From positions 9,026,692 to 9,090,691 of the forward strand of contig NC_135039.1 in assembly GCF_051020975.1 (NCBI RefSeq): a stretch of DNA of 64,000 nt, given 5' to 3'. This document shows positions 62,132 through 64,000 of this stretch, in pieces. Every line of letters begins with the position of its first letter. Position 1 is the stretch's first letter. This stretch comes from Osmia lignaria lignaria. Its lineage: Eukaryota > Arthropoda > Insecta > Hymenoptera > Megachilidae. A model generated the notes under the pieces. It was given only the letters and a program-made list of their open reading frames with translations, had not been told where the DNA came from and made no database searches. Made by a program: the position numbers and the translations under genes.

Positions 62132-62139
62132 TATATATA

Positions 62140-62696
62140 TATTTTTTTTATAATAATGTTAAATAAATGAAATAAAATAAAGAATAAAGTGTTTTTCATC
62201 ATTCGTCAGCCCACCCTTCTTTTGATTTTAAACTTTTCTCTTTTAATAAACATACATGACAGACGCATATTTATATACATACATATACGTTTATAATAAG
62301 AGGAATAATTTGAAATATTAGGTGTAACTTTCACACTTTGAAAATATGATATCAGTAAATCAATATTACCAGTATTAGTAAAAAAGTTCTAATCTCTCTT
62401 TTTTTATTTTAAATAATATTGCCATATAATTACAATATAAATTCAACAGTGATTTCAAATAAGCCGTCTCTAACATACATATAACCTAACCTACAATCTT
62501 ACGAAAATGAATACATTGCCTGCATCACGCTTTTACTGTGACATATGTATCAAGCAAACGCTTCAGTTTTCCTGTTTCCACGTTGGCAGTCCTCCTGAGT
62601 AGGCGCCATCTCCTAACCACTAGCTGAACTAAATTTGTCACGTGACTTGCTCTGTAGTACCCAGATAATGGCGGAACTCGTCTTTGGGAATGCTTT
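62140..62696. other. No recognised gene
   Basis: AT-rich; includes an ATATATAT run, poly(A) signals for the preceding unit and ATAC-type short repeats near 62270. No coding domain. Confidence 0.4.
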
Positions 62697-63014
62697 TACG
62701 GGAATCGGTTATTCGTCCTTATATGAGAAGATTTTGAGCTGCATAAGGGCTCATTCGAAAGAGGAAGGTTCAATGCAGGGCGGTCAACTCACCGTTTGAG
62801 TCACAAAATTCTTTTAATAGCCTAAAAATGCTTCGATTTCGCAACTGCATTTTGTCGATTTTTTCTTCTACTTTGGACACTGATATTATTAAACATGGAC
62901 ACAATCTCGTTAAACAATGAGTTGACCGCCCTGCATTGGACCTTACTCTTTCGAATAAGCCCTCACCCAGCCCGAAATTCTCTCATATAAGGACGAAAAG
63001 TCGAATCCCGTAAA
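62697..63014. mobile_element. Hairpin MITE (318 bp) with ~95-bp arms
   Basis: TTTACGGGAATCG (62697) mirrors the right end (63014), and the arms share CGTCCTTATATGAGA, CATTCGAAAGAG and AATGCAGGGCGGTCAACTC. A loop of about 130 bp. No target duplication identified. Non-coding. Confidence 0.8.
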
Positions 63015-63084
63015 CCCATGTTTAGACCCATATTTGCCGGTAATGTCACCTCGCTGCATTATCCGTGTCTACCCCCTTAAAAAA

Positions 63085-63773
63085 CAAAAGTATGGAATGG
63101 GAACCCTTATAAAAGCGAACGTCGCGAACTTTCGACCGCTGTTCGAAAATCAAGGGTCGTTTAGAGCAATAAACACCATTGTATCGAAATTTCTAAGAAC
63201 TGCCTGGCGACAACGGCAAATTTGAACAAAGGAACGTTCTCGAAGGAATGTTCGTTAGGTCGAAAATTCATTAGAAAGCGAATGCCGAATCTATCTGAAC
63301 AAATATGAATATAGATTCAACAAATGTATAGTTTGTCACGGCATTGCAACCACCGTAAGCGCATCGTCCGCTGAATTAACCACTATGATTATTAAACTTC
63401 GTTGCAAATCGAAAACGAAGTTTTGAGCATTGTTAAGGTAAAATTATACGGATGACGGCCTCATCCTTAAAAAGCTTATATGTTTCATTTTATATTTCAT
63501 TCTAATAACTTCGATCTGATTAACAGTTGCGATTTTACTTTGATTCAATAATTATAAACTCAAATAGAAGTACTGCGTAGTTTCTGAAAACCGTTGAAAC
63601 GATCATGGCGACGAAAAAGAAAAGAGAAAGGAACATCAAGGAAATGGGATGAAAGATTTTCGTCTAGTTCGCGCGTCTTAGCCAATCACCGGGCACGCGA
63701 CGCTGCCGAAAACGTACTACGATTCGTCAAATCGTCCCCTCCAAGGACGATGATCGTGCGACAGGCCCTTTGA
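63085..63773 (+). repeat. LTR family fragment E (U3 part)
   Basis: Matches the minus strand of solo LTR copy C at about 26500-27240: GAACGTCGCGAAC, CGAAAATCAAGGGTCG, GCATTGCAACCACCGTAAGC, TACGGATGACGG, ACTGCGTAGTTTCTGAAAAC, GCCAATCACCGGGCACGCGA and CCCCTCCAAGGACGATG. A TATA-like CTTATAAAAG lies near 63107. It is cut off at about 63773, so only the upstream part of the LTR is present. Confidence 0.75.
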
Positions 63774-64000
63774 CCCAGTGACAGTGATGCCAGAACCGTG
63801 GGACGTGGGACAAATCTTTACCCTCTCCACGACGTCCCACGACGTCCCAGTGACTCCCCTACCGCAGTTGTTTCATCTAACACAAGCGCGTTGTCCCACG
63901 TGTCCGTGTGAGCTCTCTGCGGGTTTGGCAGAGTTCGGCTGCTCTTGTCATTTCTACGTTATCGGCTCGATGCTCAAGCCGCTAAAGCACGTGGCAGCAG
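63774..64000. other. Non-coding sequence to the window edge
   Basis: Contains short repeats of CGACGTCCCA near 63818-63850 and no gene. It may belong to an element continuing beyond the window. Confidence 0.35.

Overview
The window is eukaryotic DNA, almost certainly from an insect. The mix of piggyBac, Tigger/pogo, PIF/Harbinger, Merlin, Mutator-like, Gypsy LTR and LOA/I-type LINE elements would fit a hymenopteran such as an ant, but species cannot be fixed from sequence alone. It is a transposable-element island. No intact single-copy host gene is evident, and only one long transposase frame is fully open (Tigger, 47625-49094, minus strand). Nearly every other coding region carries frameshifts or stops.

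Layout. 1-8.6 kb: open-frame tails, a Harbinger fragment, an LTR copy (about 2.3-3.6 kb) and a decayed Mutator-like transposase fused to a YqaJ-type nuclease (3.6-7.2 kb). 8.65-14.1 kb: a THAP-domain frame split by an insertion that contains a 4.7-kb Tigger element (8887-13575), which itself holds a foldback element with tRNA-like sequences. 14.3-16.5 kb: a low-complexity gene-like unit and a Merlin transposase remnant. 17.4-23.36 kb: a second Tigger element (two stops in its transposase) swollen by palindromic MITEs and two LTR-like direct repeats.

23.5-54.5 kb is best read as one Gypsy-type LTR retrotransposon torn apart by later insertions. In order it has: the 5' LTR (split by a 1.6-kb foldback that was itself hit by a 2.76-kb solo LTR with a 4-bp target duplication); a tRNA-Leu-type primer site at 28642; a leader containing foldbacks; a LOA/I-type LINE with a 13-bp target duplication (31980-37833); gag and protease (38009-40108); a second LINE containing a Tigger MITE; RT and RNase H (45501-46811); an acidic linker with an AT-hook, split by an intact Tigger element that carries a solo LTR; an RRM-F-box-LRR reading frame (51728-53271); and a downstream LTR ending at 54480. 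No integrase is visible.

54.87-57.8 kb: a Tigger MITE carrying a 2.4-kb piggyBac element whose third catalytic region is deleted. 57.8-64 kb: MITEs, a gene-like RS/RGG unit and a further LTR fragment.

The most unusual signals are: (1) the LTR family carries at least nine three-way-junction modules with covarying stems, a covarying terminal hairpin, a conserved GT-AG mini-exon and an internal tRNA-Leu-complementary site; (2) an RRM-F-box-LRR frame lies where a Gypsy integrase/env would be expected; (3) two unrelated foldback elements carry tRNA-like (pol III-like) sequences in both arms; (4) one Tigger copy contains an inverted fragment of its own transposase gene.
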